64,000 bases of DNA from Pomphorhynchus laevis (Eukaryota > Acanthocephala > Palaeacanthocephala > Echinorhynchida > Pomphorhynchidae): the NCBI GenBank assembly GCA_012934845.2, contig WNNJ02002127.1:122671-186670 (forward strand), written 5' to 3'. How positions within the stretch are numbered: the first letter of the stretch is position 1; the number at the start of each line of letters is the position of its first letter. The position numbers and the translations under genes are program-made. This document shows, one piece after another, positions 52,001 to 54,062 of this stretch. Below the pieces are notes generated by a model. It worked only from the letters and a program-made list of their open reading frames with translations, did no database searches and was not told the origin of the DNA.

Positions 52001-52322
52001 ATTTAAATAAATTAATGTATTTTTTATGATTAAGATAAGATTTACAACACCAACTAAATATGAAAGTCTACAGTTTCCTTGGCATATCACAAAGGAACGA
52101 TGTATGAGTACTTGTGAAGAAAATCCTCCGGAATTTCTATCTGTTCTTAATGTCGATTGTGATTTCGAAATTTCAACGTGGACTGGACGAGAATTGGACA
52201 GCATAGATATAGGTTAGTTGATCAAATATGTTCTTTTGATTTCATCACAATATTTGGAAATAGACCATCATAGTTGGGCAAAGAAACCTGATGAACTCTT
52301 GATGTCTTTTAATAATGCAAAG
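3847..52322 (+). CDS. DICER1: Dicer (RNase III-family small-RNA processing enzyme), N-terminal and central part, 14 exons
   Basis: Dicer cuts double-stranded RNA into siRNAs and miRNAs. Exons 3847-4034, 4087-4216, 11437-12135, 12189-12338, 12945-13055, 15499-15635, 15694-15835, 22077-22155, 28498-28607, 28654-28830, 37828-38059, 45119-45714, 52035-52212 and 52264-52322 join in phase at all 13 junctions (2988 nt, 996 codons). Domain order follows animal Dicer: helicase, DUF283, platform, PAZ, linker. PAZ and its flanks keep QPLL, NLLTPR, YFIPE, IHPI and LPSILHRI. The helicase region is short (about 470 residues against about 600) and lacks recognisable GxGKT, DECH, LTAS, EEGVD and QxxGRxxR motifs. 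RNase III domains were not found in the window. Start choice: first ATG after an acceptor; an upstream exon remains possible. No in-frame stop or frameshift was needed, so it looks like a functional gene. Identification by recalled alignment, not by search. Confidence 0.88.
4087..4216 (+). CDS. DICER1: Dicer exon 2: DECH-box position
   Basis: It follows a 52-bp intron (4035-4086) and restores phase 2 with one base. [18 protein letters not shown] aligns with the human Walker B region (LLVFDECHLAILDHPYREI), with DECH replaced by DDHL. Donor GTATAT after CAG in phase 0. Confidence 0.75.
4217..4989. other. Start of Dicer intron 2, no gene seen
   Basis: AT-rich sequence without a recognisable gene or element. 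A perfect 13-bp hairpin (TAAACGAGCGAAA and its complement, 8-nt loop) lies at 4636-4669. Confidence 0.6.
4990..6014 (-). mobile_element. Internally deleted PLE-N copy: ORF N-terminus joined to the 3' tail
   Basis: On the minus strand 6014 to about 5300 encodes a long alpha-helical N-terminal region ending with [17 protein letters not shown], which resembles the region upstream of the RT in Penelope-like ORFs. It then jumps directly to the family 3' tail (about 5280-4990), with the structured core reversed at about 5165-5262. The whole RT domain is missing, so this would be a non-autonomous derivative. A triplicated TATGCTAGTTGT-like unit lies at 5090-5118. Confidence 0.6.
6015..6345 (+). mobile_element. 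PLE-N 3' tail with structured core
   Basis: It opens with sequence of the RT C-terminus and stop context (TTTAAACTAAGTTACTATAA) and runs through the tail to the TAATTCTTATT stretch. The core at 6186-6310 has the G-C version of the hairpin (AAATACGT/ACGTATTT). It abuts the oppositely oriented deleted copy on its left. Confidence 0.75.
6346..6655. other. AT-rich intron sequence, no gene seen
   Basis: Low-complexity A+T sequence between two Penelope-derived pieces. Nothing recognisable. Confidence 0.6.
6656..7205 (-). mobile_element. Penelope-like element fragment with GIY-YIG endonuclease
   Basis: Residues encoded at 6656-6928 read [19 protein letters not shown], a GIY-YIG core, followed by [13 protein letters not shown] and a late acidic stretch ([15 protein letters not shown]) in the usual place of the catalytic Glu. 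Upstream on the same strand (to about 7205) is worn post-RT sequence, including a helical [10 protein letters not shown] segment. This is a Penelope-type endonuclease of a different family from PLE-N. RT is absent. Confidence 0.75.
7223..7560 (+). mobile_element. Inverted partner of the preceding Penelope fragment
   Basis: Plus-strand residues [15 protein letters not shown] and [15 protein letters not shown] are the post-RT region of the same Penelope family. About 130 bp (7385-7520) are a near-perfect inverted copy of 7205-7085. The two pieces face apart around a short centre, so this is an inverted duplication or an inverted-insertion junction. Confidence 0.65.
7560..10700 (+). mobile_element. 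CR1/L2-type LINE, worn, nearly to its 3' end
   Basis: The base composition (about half G+C) is unlike the flanks. An APE-type endonuclease region spans about 8297-8895, with ILGDFNI near 8690. The RT follows: [19 protein letters not shown] (about 9520-9580), [16 protein letters not shown] (about 9700-9750), and YAEG where YADD is expected (about 9800). Residues near 10440-10620 resemble the C-terminal tail of such LINEs ([22 protein letters not shown]). The reading frame shifts several times, so no intact ORF remains. It sits in Dicer intron 2 in sense orientation. Clade by resemblance only. Confidence 0.75.
10712..11225. repeat. Direct pair of a roughly 200-bp repeat
   Basis: Copies at about 10712-10935 and 11023-11225 share GTGACGATATT, a GTGTTTAGGATT-like block and CATCCTTACATTT at the same spacing, with clear divergence. 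A third short piece near 35708-35765 shares TTTACAGAT and GAAATCTATTTCGAA. Origin unknown; perhaps the tail of a LINE. Confidence 0.55.
11437..12135 (+). CDS. DICER1: Dicer exon 3: helicase insertion and start of second RecA lobe
   Basis: 233 codons, phase 0 to phase 0; acceptor TTTTAG, donor [30 protein letters not shown] and the helical stretch after it correspond to the Hel2i insertion of Dicer ([20 protein letters not shown] in human). [17 protein letters not shown] occupies the place of motif IV (CGIIFVERRYTA). The segment that should carry LTAS between exon 2 and this exon is missing, making the first lobe about 100 residues shorter. Confidence 0.8.
12189..12338 (+). CDS. DICER1: Dicer exon 4: motif V region, eroded
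   Basis: 50 codons after a 53-bp intron. [18 protein letters not shown] aligns with human NLLIATSIVEEGVDIPKC and [15 protein letters not shown] with VVRFDLPTEYRSYVQ. The fold-defining hydrophobics and FDxP persist, but the EEGVD signature of motif V is gone. Confidence 0.85.
12339..12944. other. Dicer intron 4, worn PLE-N tail remnant
   Basis: AT-rich. About 12560-12660 resembles part of the PLE-N tail (ATGGATAAATAATATACT, then CATTAGTATAT) without the core. Nothing else is recognisable. Confidence 0.5.
12945..13055 (+). CDS. DICER1: Dicer exon 5: motif VI region, eroded
   Basis: 37 codons, phase 0 at both ends. [18 protein letters not shown] stands where other Dicers have SKGRARAPISNYIMLAD; the QxxGRxxR arginine finger motif is not present. 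The downstream [16 protein letters not shown] matches the helix after motif VI (IKSFEEDLKTYKAIE). Confidence 0.85.
13056..13424. other. Dicer intron 5, left part, no gene seen
   Basis: AT-rich sequence with nothing recognisable. Confidence 0.5.
13425..14145 (-). mobile_element. PLE-N fragments: RT fingers
   Basis: Minus-strand residues [33 protein letters not shown] and [16 protein letters not shown] are Penelope RT motifs 1-2 (13422-13892). A second, shorter piece of the same region lies at about 14015-14145. The palm is missing, so both are dead fragments. Confidence 0.8.
14303..14493. mobile_element. MITE-like palindromic element, copy 1
   Basis: Outer ends AAAGAATTTTAGGAGCTGGA and ...TTTAATAATTCTTT are inverted. 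Inside, TTTCGCTAAC...GCATCTTCAG faces CTGAAGATGCTAACGG..GTTAGCGAAATATC. A perfect 19-bp hairpin (AAAGTTACTCTTTTCTTTG) lies at 14437-14478. Shares ends with the elements at 15030, 15958 and 16515. Confidence 0.7.
14494..15029. other. Intron 5 sequence with an unrecognised minus-strand open stretch
   Basis: A 75-codon open stretch on the minus strand (14657-14884; contains [18 protein letters not shown]) looks more protein-like than its surroundings but matches nothing I know. It may be a transposon remnant. Otherwise AT-rich. Confidence 0.3.
15030..15206. mobile_element. MITE-like palindromic element, copy 2
   Basis: Terminal inverted repeats AAAGAATTATTGGAGTTGGA and (reversed) AAGAATTATTAGAGCTGGAT continue inward through GATATTTCGCTTAACTC-like arms to the centre near 15110. 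It has no coding potential and is 177 bp long. Confidence 0.75.
15207..15498. other. End of Dicer intron 5, no gene seen
   Basis: AT-rich, ends in a pyrimidine-rich TTATTCTTTAG acceptor for exon 6. Confidence 0.6.
15499..15635 (+). CDS. DICER1: Dicer exon 6: between helicase and DUF283
   Basis: It encodes [18 protein letters not shown]... and ends in KELKLLL, which aligns with the start of DUF283 (TAIGHINRYCARL). The donor is chosen at AAA/GTTTCG (phase 2) because it joins in frame with exon 7. A GTAACA donor 14 bases later would break the phase. Confidence 0.75.
15694..15835 (+). CDS. DICER1: Dicer exon 7: DUF283 (dimerisation domain), first part
   Basis: After a 58-bp intron the join reads [14 protein letters not shown], matching human [22 protein letters not shown] and [11 protein letters not shown] correspond to LAPKCRTRE and STLYLPINSP. 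Phase 2 in, phase 0 out (donor GTAATG). Confidence 0.9.
15958..16110. mobile_element. MITE-like palindromic element, copy 3, partial
   Basis: It begins AAAGAATTATTGAAGCTGGA like the other copies. CATCTGTTAGCATCTTCAG and CTGAAGATGCTAACAGAG form the central inverted repeat. The right end is disrupted by a second CTGAAGATG piece at about 16098-16107. Confidence 0.65.
16144..16303 (+). mobile_element. tRNA-derived SINE, copy 1, with 9-bp target duplication
   Basis: The head resembles a Ser/Leu-type tRNA: box A TGGCTGAATGG followed by TGAAGGCGTGTGCACTTCAAA, and a box B-like ATTCTAATCTCG near 16195-16206. A tRNA-unrelated body of about 95 bp follows. The element is flanked by ATTAATTTA at 16135-16143 and 16304-16312, which marks a real insertion. 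The copy at 39184 aligns over the whole length. Transcription by RNA polymerase III from boxes A and B is expected for such elements. Confidence 0.8.
16313..16514. other. Intron 7 sequence, no gene seen
   Basis: AT-rich. A short inverted pair (CATGCTTCGCG near 16492 and GAAGCATGC near 16505) is present. Nothing else. Confidence 0.5.
16515..16690. mobile_element. MITE-like palindromic element, copy 4, partial
   Basis: The right half CTGAAGATGCTAACAGAT, GTTAGCGAAATATC, AAAAAATTTCCTCTTTTC and a CCCAGCTACAATCATTCC end match the other copies. The left half is rearranged. Confidence 0.65.
16880..17640 (+). mobile_element. Several worn PLE-N tails
   Basis: The phrase AAATCAACAAAATATTATA...TTAAACTGTTAAGCAGAAACG occurs at about 16940 and again at about 17130, so the tail is partly duplicated. 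A core with a deletion of the GGCCCCG arm lies at 17456-17560 (GTTGGGTCGATGAATAG, GAACCTGATTAC, TTCTGATGA). All are old compared with the copies at 43-47 kb. Confidence 0.65.
17883..17965. repeat. Tandem repeat, unit about 33 bp, 2.3 copies
   Basis: The unit ATTACAGTCAATGGAATAAC + TTACAGTCATAC is repeated. An AT-only stretch precedes it (17780-17880). Confidence 0.85.
17995..18235 (+). mobile_element. PLE-N 3' tail cut by a LINE insertion
   Basis: The tail runs from CATCAAACAGAAAATAG to the core (18143-18235; AAATACGT/ACGTATTT, GGCCCC...TAGGCC, GAAAC) and stops inside GCAGTTCCTC, where the LINE at 18236 begins. Confidence 0.75.
18236..21570 (-). mobile_element. Two-ORF LINE with Cys-rich finger ORF1, APE endonuclease and RT
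   Basis: On the minus strand: a Cys-rich finger (about 21345-21465; [17 protein letters not shown]), an ORF1 body (20989-21342), an RRM-like ORF1 segment (20461-20847; [19 protein letters not shown]), APE endonuclease (19931-20326; [11 protein letters not shown]) and RT (18680-19141; [33 protein letters not shown]). Several frames are broken, and the 19150-19900 stretch between EN and RT is worn. Inside the 3' region 18358-18398 is repeated inverted at 18598-18642. The finger resembles that in the element at 1-1727. Clade not assigned. Confidence 0.75.
21600..21757. repeat. Minisatellite, unit TTGATTGTTCG
   Basis: Variable tandem copies of GATTGTTCGTT interspersed with GATTC, next to the 5' end of the LINE. 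Too irregular and lacking spacers for a CRISPR array. Confidence 0.85.
21758..22076. other. End of Dicer intron 7, no gene seen
   Basis: AT-rich; ends with the acceptor TTTAAG for exon 8. Confidence 0.6.
22077..22155 (+). CDS. DICER1: Dicer exon 8: DUF283, second part
   Basis: 26 codons plus one base: [18 protein letters not shown] then CTELQLKD. It matches the helical C-terminal part of DUF283 in human ([27 protein letters not shown]). The acceptor at TTTAAG is chosen over the nearer TTACAG because it keeps phase 0 from exon 7. Phase 1 out (donor GTTTGT). Confidence 0.75.
22262..22436. repeat. Old imperfect palindrome, about 85-bp arms
   Basis: GATGTTATCC..TTTCTTTCAAACAATTTTGCAG on the left is matched in reverse by CTGCAAAATTGCTAG...GGATAACAT on the right. 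Both strands therefore encode similar peptides ([10 protein letters not shown] and [10 protein letters not shown]). The arms have diverged noticeably, unlike the perfect hairpins elsewhere. Confidence 0.65.
22437..23149. other. Intron 8 sequence, unrecognised
   Basis: A plus-strand open stretch at 22480-22677 ([26 protein letters not shown]) has a faint resemblance to the His box of ubiquitin-specific proteases but is too short and unsupported to call. The remainder is AT-rich. Confidence 0.3.
23150..23830 (-). mobile_element. PLE-N fragment: RT palm
   Basis: Minus-strand residues [36 protein letters not shown] and SLIL are RT motifs B and C of PLE-N, partly duplicated and rearranged. The copy is worn. 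It ends against unrelated sequence near 23830. Confidence 0.75.
24020..24249 (-). mobile_element. Merlin/IS1595-like transposase N-terminal fragment with a 47-bp intron
   Basis: Minus strand: exon 24249-24150 encodes [18 protein letters not shown] and RELITR. A GTATGT donor and TTTTAG acceptor (intron 24148-24102) lead in frame to [20 protein letters not shown]. This resembles the N-terminal zinc-binding region of eukaryotic IS1595/Merlin-type transposases (NWL...A..FLQ..GL, C..GH.M.L). The DDE catalytic part was not found. The identification rests on a short match. Confidence 0.45.
24250..25019. other. Intron 8 sequence, no gene recognised
   Basis: Both strands are open over 24322-24528 without a recognisable product. 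Otherwise AT-rich. Confidence 0.4.
25020..25680 (-). mobile_element. PLE-N fragment: RT fingers and motif A
   Basis: Minus-strand residues [32 protein letters not shown] and [17 protein letters not shown] (motif A) come from the PLE-N RT. Upstream, short repeated pieces of TATAGGTTTTATATAG and of the DKASNN region follow to about 25680. Confidence 0.8.
25795..27340 (-). mobile_element. LINE copy A: endonuclease region of a teleost-type LINE
   Basis: Minus strand from about 27340: a 5' UTR-like start (GGTACCAG...), then [39 protein letters not shown] (26501-26809) and further EN residues down to [16 protein letters not shown] (about 26060). The same motifs occur, from memory, in LINEs abundant in fish genomes (ELVREVERYRL, RVKRGAELSTDHHLVV). 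The RT is missing, so it is truncated. Copy B at 48665-50820 shares its 5' junction. Confidence 0.75.
27341..28300 (-). mobile_element. PLE-N fragments around the LINE 5' end
   Basis: 27345-27420 is a plus-oriented PLE-N RT C-terminal piece, and a second piece of the LINE start follows (about 27425-27482). Minus-strand RT fingers ([31 protein letters not shown]) lie at 27943-28206, with partial repeats at 27490-27660 and 28207-28300. Confidence 0.7.
28498..28607 (+). CDS. DICER1: Dicer exon 9: linker after DUF283
   Basis: The join with exon 8 restores a GAA codon (phase 1). It encodes [19 protein letters not shown] then [11 protein letters not shown], a poorly conserved linker. The support is the phase match, the GTGAGT donor and exon 10 just 46 bases away. 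Confidence 0.7.
28654..28830 (+). CDS. DICER1: Dicer exon 10: start of platform region
   Basis: 59 codons, phase 0 on both sides, donor [26 protein letters not shown] aligns with human [20 protein letters not shown], and [11 protein letters not shown] with FGILTAKPIPQ. It follows a 46-bp intron. Confidence 0.88.
28831..29289. other. Start of Dicer intron 10, no gene seen
   Basis: AT-rich sequence with nothing recognisable. Confidence 0.55.
29290..29740 (+). mobile_element. Two PLE-N tail ends in tandem
   Basis: A partial core (CCTGATAACATAGCAGTTCC) at 29316-29370 runs into the terminal tail. A second core piece (CTATGTTGGGTAGAGGAGTT, GGGGCCGAAACC) at 29592-29690 does the same. Both lack the RT and the AAATAC hairpin. 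Confidence 0.75.
29779..30393 (+). CDS. OTUD3: OTUD3-like OTU deubiquitinase, intronless, no start codon seen
   Basis: OTU cysteine proteases remove ubiquitin. [15 protein letters not shown] and [14 protein letters not shown] match OTUD3 (FANQLQALGLKLREV, DGNCLFRALGDQ), including the catalytic Asp and Cys. [16 protein letters not shown] and VSIVIHQ follow, and [18 protein letters not shown] supplies the catalytic His. The frame is open from 29779 after an in-frame stop but has no Met before the domain. The human N-terminal Arg-rich tail and long C-terminus are absent. A second frame at 30320-30410 is also open, hinting at a C-terminal frameshift. G+C is much higher than in the flanks. It lies sense-oriented in Dicer intron 10. 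Most likely a 5'-truncated retrocopy, less likely a gene whose first exon was missed. Confidence 0.75.
   Translation, partial: SSADGISAAFHNQLNDYGIVIREVHSDGNCIFHALSDQITGNFDNHSEYRANVCDYLKANKTEFGHFFENFDKSIAQLRKPRVFAGTEALVAFACLKRVSIVIHQEGIMPRIINSSTISEDCSQDPLHALYITECLAPLLDDKNASENSFEANRQIEVEATELHISYHRNEHYNSLRRMDSDCDGPASVNLREFGRRGTRRCPQ
30394..30686. other. Intron 10 sequence, no gene seen
   Basis: No poly(A) tail is visible after the OTU copy. AT-rich, turning more balanced after 30600. Confidence 0.5.
30687..30885 (-). CDS. Unrecognised coding-like fragment
   Basis: About 65 codons open on the minus strand with balanced base composition and protein-like residues ([45 protein letters not shown], then stop). 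I do not recognise the family. It could be the C-terminal exon of another gene or a processed copy, like the OTU gene nearby. Confidence 0.3.
30886..31079. other. Intron 10 sequence, no gene seen
   Basis: GGTCCATTTGAGGGTAACC at about 30896 resembles GATCCATTTGCGGGTAACC at about 17085, a short shared repeat of unknown origin. Otherwise AT-rich. Confidence 0.4.
31080..31725 (-). mobile_element. Worn Penelope-like fragment with GIY-YIG core
   Basis: Minus-strand residues [14 protein letters not shown] and SDINFKN correspond to QYVGETGLSMNMRL and SDINKQ in the intact ORF at 54717-57344. It is a diverged, broken copy of a related endonuclease-bearing family. Confidence 0.65.
31740..31940 (-). mobile_element. 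PLE-N terminal tail, reversed
   Basis: The terminal part of the tail, from GACGTTGTATAAGAATGAGAATT to AGGAGGAACTGCTATG, lies in reverse orientation and stops inside the core. Confidence 0.7.
31941..32599. repeat. Intron 10 sequence with short direct repeats
   Basis: TTCAATTAGGATT recurs four times at 32350-32430. A perfect short palindrome ATGCTTCAATTAGGATTGAAGCAT lies near 32415. The remainder is AT-rich without a recognisable gene. Confidence 0.5.
32600..35310 (-). mobile_element. LINE with APE endonuclease and RT, nearly full coding length, broken
   Basis: Minus strand: [20 protein letters not shown] (about 35110-35180) opens the APE endonuclease. [12 protein letters not shown] (about 34740) carries Asn where the GDFN Asp is expected, and QIDHILF lies near 34525. 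[43 protein letters not shown] (33457-34011), LTYADDF (about 33295). The thumb is at 33027-33248 and [12 protein letters not shown] near 32960. Resembles CR1/RTE-type LINEs; clade open. The 5' flank to about 35715 may be its UTR. Confidence 0.75.
35640..35725. repeat. Two adjacent GC-rich hairpins
   Basis: GCTCCAGCT...AGCTGGAGC (35655-35682) is followed by GGGGGCTTAG...CTAAGCCCCC (35693-35721). They lie at the left edge of a stretch resembling the repeat at 10905. Confidence 0.7.
35726..36869. repeat. Intron 10 sequence with perfect hairpins
   Basis: A perfect 16-bp hairpin ATCAGTTGCTAATATT and its complement (2-nt loop) lies at about 36577-36610. GTCATTATAACTATAATGAC lies near 36431. No gene is seen. 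Confidence 0.6.
36870..37090 (-). mobile_element. Penelope-like fragment: Cys region between RT and endonuclease
   Basis: Minus-strand residues [14 protein letters not shown] and [17 protein letters not shown] resemble the post-RT region of Penelope ORFs, where a basic VxYRxxxxLRxLL stretch precedes a CxxC pair. Short and isolated. Confidence 0.55.
37091..37827. repeat. End of Dicer intron 10 with two perfect hairpins
   Basis: AAGTTACGGATGATAA and its complement flank a short loop at about 37146-37186. ACAAAACGTAACAT and its complement flank GAT at about 37685-37715. No gene before the exon 11 acceptor. Confidence 0.7.
37828..38059 (+). CDS. DICER1: Dicer exon 11: platform domain
   Basis: [19 protein letters not shown] aligns with human IPHFPVYTRSGEVTISIEL, and [18 protein letters not shown] with LITRLHQYIFSHILRL. 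The platform packs against PAZ and helps anchor the RNA 5' end. Phase 0 in, phase 1 out. Confidence 0.92.
38060..38389. other. Start of Dicer intron 11, no gene seen
   Basis: AT-rich, nothing recognisable. Confidence 0.55.
38390..39005 (-). mobile_element. PLE-N copy, 3' parts in two blocks
   Basis: 38390-38735 is the reversed RT C-terminus with its stop context. 38745-39005 is the reversed terminal tail with part of the core (CATCAGGTGGAACTGC). The order of the blocks shows an internal deletion or two separate insertions. Confidence 0.7.
39166..39183 (+). other. 18-nt match to the 3' end of 18S rRNA, upstream of the SINE
   Basis: ACCTGCAGAAGGATCATT equals, as I remember it, the terminal bases of animal 18S rRNA at the ITS1 border. 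It touches the tRNA-like head of the SINE. It could be a chimeric 5' addition or chance. Confidence 0.4.
39184..39356 (+). mobile_element. tRNA-derived SINE, copy 2
   Basis: It aligns along its length with the SINE at 16144-16303: GCGTAGTCGCATGGTGTAGA in the box A region, TCAAATCTCGAG at box B, then CTCTCTTT, GCACTCGTCAAA, GTTGTCGAAAGA and CCCGATGATGAG. Divergence is moderate, so it is an older copy or from another subfamily. No clear target duplication. Confidence 0.75.
39357..40734 (-). mobile_element. Worn repeat, possibly a Penelope-type RT thumb
   Basis: Minus-strand frames at about 40420-39930 show [18 protein letters not shown] and [18 protein letters not shown], loosely like the segment after the RT palm in Penelope ORFs. 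The motif ATCTTATCATT(G/A)CAA with nearby context occurs at about 39665 and 40560, so a repeat is partly duplicated. Assignment is tentative. Confidence 0.35.
40735..43290 (-). mobile_element. RTE-type LINE, broken, nearly full coding length
   Basis: Minus strand: SLNVGTL and [19 protein letters not shown] (about 43135-43240) start the APE endonuclease. [12 protein letters not shown], then [19 protein letters not shown] (about 42870-42930), follow. The C-terminal tail [20 protein letters not shown] lies at about 40850-40925. These match RTE-type LINEs common in nematodes and arthropods, from memory. The RT between 41300 and 42400 is badly worn and contains a fold-back duplication at 41650-41880. 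Confidence 0.75.
41580..41885. repeat. Fold-back inverted duplication inside the RTE LINE
   Basis: The LINE segment at 41779-41885 (CTGAGCTCAGTTGCAATGTC...) is present in exact reverse at about 41650-41757, joined by a centre rich in CGAACCGCTCCGACTG and its complement. About 75 bp next to the centre are perfectly inverted. The outer part differs by a few bases. Confidence 0.9.
43296..43364. repeat. Perfect GC-rich palindrome at the LINE 5' end
   Basis: TGCTGGCCTTTTGTCCTCAG with the bases after it, about 32 in all, is followed after a short loop by its exact reverse complement. It closes the 5' end of the RTE copy. Confidence 0.9.
43365..43639. other. Intron 11 sequence, no gene seen
   Basis: AT-rich, nothing recognisable. 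Confidence 0.55.
43640..44160 (+). mobile_element. PLE-N 3' tail, left arm of an inverted pair
   Basis: A well-kept tail with core at 43797-43905. It carries a private stretch (GAACTACGATTAGAATAAGA, TACTTGGGAATT) that is found reversed in the right arm and in no other copy. Confidence 0.85.
44165..44880 (-). mobile_element. PLE-N 3' tail plus RT C-terminus, right arm of the inverted pair
   Basis: It holds the terminal tail, the core (44395-44505) and the private stretch reversed, then continues to the RT C-terminus (to about 44880), which the left arm lacks. The shared private stretch shows the arms are copies of each other, not separate insertions. Confidence 0.85.
45119..45714 (+). CDS. 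DICER1: Dicer exon 12: PAZ domain
   Basis: The largest conserved block. PAZ holds the 3' overhang of the [17 protein letters not shown] matches human [27 protein letters not shown] matches [33 protein letters not shown] matches [32 protein letters not shown] and [11 protein letters not shown] match LVPELCAIHPI and LPSILYRLHCL. Phase 1 in (GAA restored), phase 0 out, donor AAG/GTAGAA. The domain looks fully functional, in contrast to the helicase. Confidence 0.95.
45715..46119 (+). mobile_element. Start of Dicer intron 12 with a worn PLE-N tail remnant
   Basis: About 45940-46070 keeps GAGCAAAACCTGATATAATT and GCAATTCCTCCTGATGACC of the core in degenerate form. The rest is AT-rich. Confidence 0.5.
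46343..47400 (+). mobile_element. PLE-N reference copy: RT palm to C-terminus and complete 3' tail
   Basis: 195 open codons (46343-46930) hold RT motif B ([18 protein letters not shown]), motif C ([12 protein letters not shown]), a motif D/E segment ([27 protein letters not shown]) and a short C-terminus ending [15 protein letters not shown] and a stop. No GIY-YIG domain follows the RT. The 3' tail runs from the stop at 46930 through the core (47086-47200) to about 47400. The 5' half is missing. The best preserved member of this family here. Confidence 0.85.
47490..47965 (+). mobile_element. PLE-N copy: RT palm, interrupted by a fold-back element
   Basis: The same residues as the copy at 46343 ([27 protein letters not shown], with N for the second catalytic D). 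The sequence stops at AATACATTAA and resumes at 48574-48665 after the inserted element. Confidence 0.8.
47966..48573. mobile_element. Unclassified fold-back element inserted in PLE-N
   Basis: Three copies of a roughly 130-170-bp module (GTAAAACATGTAAGCCAGA, GACGAAT..CGTTTCGTCATCAC): direct at 47969 and 48281, inverted at 48423-48572. The flanking AATACATTAA on both sides is a likely 8-10-bp target duplication and would suit a hAT-type non-autonomous element. The modules encode a similar peptide ([10 protein letters not shown] and [17 protein letters not shown] and DDETVFV), perhaps a transposase scrap. Confidence 0.6.
48574..48665 (+). mobile_element. PLE-N continuation after the fold-back element
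   Basis: AATACATTAAATAATAAAAT through TTTAATAGACTCATATTT continues the RT C-terminus interrupted at 47965. It is then cut by LINE copy B. Confidence 0.75.
48665..50820 (-). mobile_element. LINE copy B: endonuclease to start of RT
   Basis: Minus strand: the same 5' start as copy A (GGTACCAG near 50800), [20 protein letters not shown] and [14 protein letters not shown] (49946-50284), [16 protein letters not shown] and [16 protein letters not shown] (49444-49665). It then continues beyond copy A with [19 protein letters not shown] (49003-49194) and worn RT start residues ([11 protein letters not shown]) to about 48665. The palm is missing. Frames are broken in several places. Confidence 0.8.
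50821..51270 (+). mobile_element. PLE-N tail, worn, right flank of LINE copy B
   Basis: The RT C-terminal piece (TAAAATTTTAAGAATTGCTA) at 50823-50890 is identical in position to that beside LINE copy A. A degenerate tail with core at 51163-51268 follows. Confidence 0.7.
51271..52034. other. End of Dicer intron 12, no gene seen
   Basis: AT-rich, with a further short tail-like phrase near 51400-51450 and an ATTAATTAAAT-rich stretch at 51920-52020 before the TTAAG acceptor. Confidence 0.5.
52035..52212 (+). CDS. DICER1: Dicer exon 13: linker after PAZ
   Basis: [14 protein letters not shown] matches the conserved LPADFRYPNLDFGW stretch that follows PAZ in Dicers. The rest is linker. Phase 0 in, phase 1 out. 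Confidence 0.82.
52264..52322 (+). CDS. DICER1: Dicer exon 14: linker toward RNase IIIa
   Basis: After a 51-bp intron, GAC is restored in phase and [19 protein letters not shown] follows to a GTATGT donor in phase 0. No homology by itself; accepted on phase, splice sites and intron size. Confidence 0.6.
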
Positions 52323-52984
52323 GTATGTAATAATATGAATTGATATCACAATTTATCATAAATACACAAGTAAATAACAAAAGCTAATTTTGTTGTTTCA
52401 GAAATAATAGTATTTTTAAAATCTATTAAATTCTGAAGCACACATCTAAATTGTGATTTGTGCTTTGTGTTCAGCAAAACACAATTACTGCTAGCATTAT
52501 CAGAAAAAAATGCAATTTGCTGGAATGTTTTTAGCAGATTTGGTAAATATATTTTTGTTAAAAAATTTTAATCTGATGATGATTTTTTATTCTGCGGATT
52601 CGACAATTGAATAAATTTTGGTTTTTGCATTTTTAGTATTAGATTTTTAGCATTTTTAATATTAGATTATGCAAACAAATGCTGATTAGTAATATTAGTA
52701 ATACAACTGAATTTATATAAAAGAATTTTATATTTTTGTAAATGAATCTGTTATAATTACAAAATATAAGTGATAATTTACACGATTACATGTTTACTTA
52801 ATAAATATGAAATATCCAAGGAAGAACTGTATGCTTAAAATGATGTATTTTAATTTAATTTTATATTTAAATTGCGATTGATTGCATTCGGGGAAATGTA
52901 GAGGCTTTTCGGTCGAAAATCGAAAAGTTTCAGTTTTTAATATTATTCATATTGTTTGGTACTTAAATAATTCGATCACAAATA
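52323..52984. other. Dicer intron 14, next exon not identified
   Basis: AT-rich. A weak RNase IIIa-like peptide at 52484-52541 does not fit the phase. Nothing else is recognisable before the Penelope cluster. Confidence 0.5.
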
Positions 52985-54062
52985 CTTGTACACGCTAAAA
53001 GTGGTCACAGTCCTCAAATAAAGCGAAATTTGATTTATAATGAAGCAACAAGAGTACGGAAGATATGCAGTACTGCAAATACGTTAGAAAATGGTCTTAA
53101 AGAAATCGAAAAATCATTTCTACTGCGAGGTTATACACATATAGAAATATGGCGACAAATTAACAAAGCAAGATATTTGAATCGAACTCGATTGCTCGCA
53201 GGTGAATACAAGCAAACTATAAAAAAACTGCGGTGTTTATTCCTTATCACCAAGCTACCAGGAACATTGCAAAACACCTGAGCAACGCATTCGGTAAAAT
53301 AGAGCCAATTATTCGTGAGGGATTTAACCCACCAATGACATATTTCAAGAGAGGGATAAACTTAGCGAACTATCTAGTCCGAGCTGATCTTAGGAATAAA
53401 TCAAGTAACACCCAAGTACAAAATCGCTCAAAGGCGTGCGGTGATAAAAGATGTGCTTGTTGTAAATCTATGGAAAATACAGAATACGTTAAATCCACTG
53501 TCACCGGACTATCGTACCGTGTAAAAGGTGATTTCACGTGCAAATCAGCTCATGGGATTTATTTTATGACTTGCACCGATTGTAATATTCAATACATCGG
53601 GGAGACGAACCGTCCGTACCATCTTCGCCAAAATAATAGACGGAACGATATAAAATTCAAAAGACAAACAGATGGAGCTGTTAGTCATATAATCGAAAAT
53701 CCTGATCATCACTTTACCAGTGTGATAATTGAAACTGTTCCTGATGAAACTATAAGGAAACGGGGAGAATCCTATTGGATTGGACAGTTAATGACCGATC
53801 TACAAGGCTTAAATACAAAACATGAATATCACTTGCCATGACAGAACAAAATAAGTAGAATAATGCGGAACTCTTCCAGATCAAAAACGTGTATATATTT
53901 CAAAAATGTGTAAACTAGTCACCGCTTGATAAAGACTTTGTGTCGAAACGTTGCGTGTCCTGTGCTCAATAAATAAAAATCCAGTTTGCGTCTTGTTTTC
54001 TTTAAAACCTTGATATTTAATGGAATCATTAAGTGATCCAAGACCACCGCTTCTATCGAGTA

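Noticed and set aside
52484-52541. Peptide TQLLLALSEKNAICW resembling the start of Dicer RNase IIIa (LILQALTLSNASD)
   Set aside because: Exon 14 ends in phase 0, while the CAG acceptor before this peptide needs phase 2. The catalytic Glu/Asp signature does not follow, so I did not add it to the gene.
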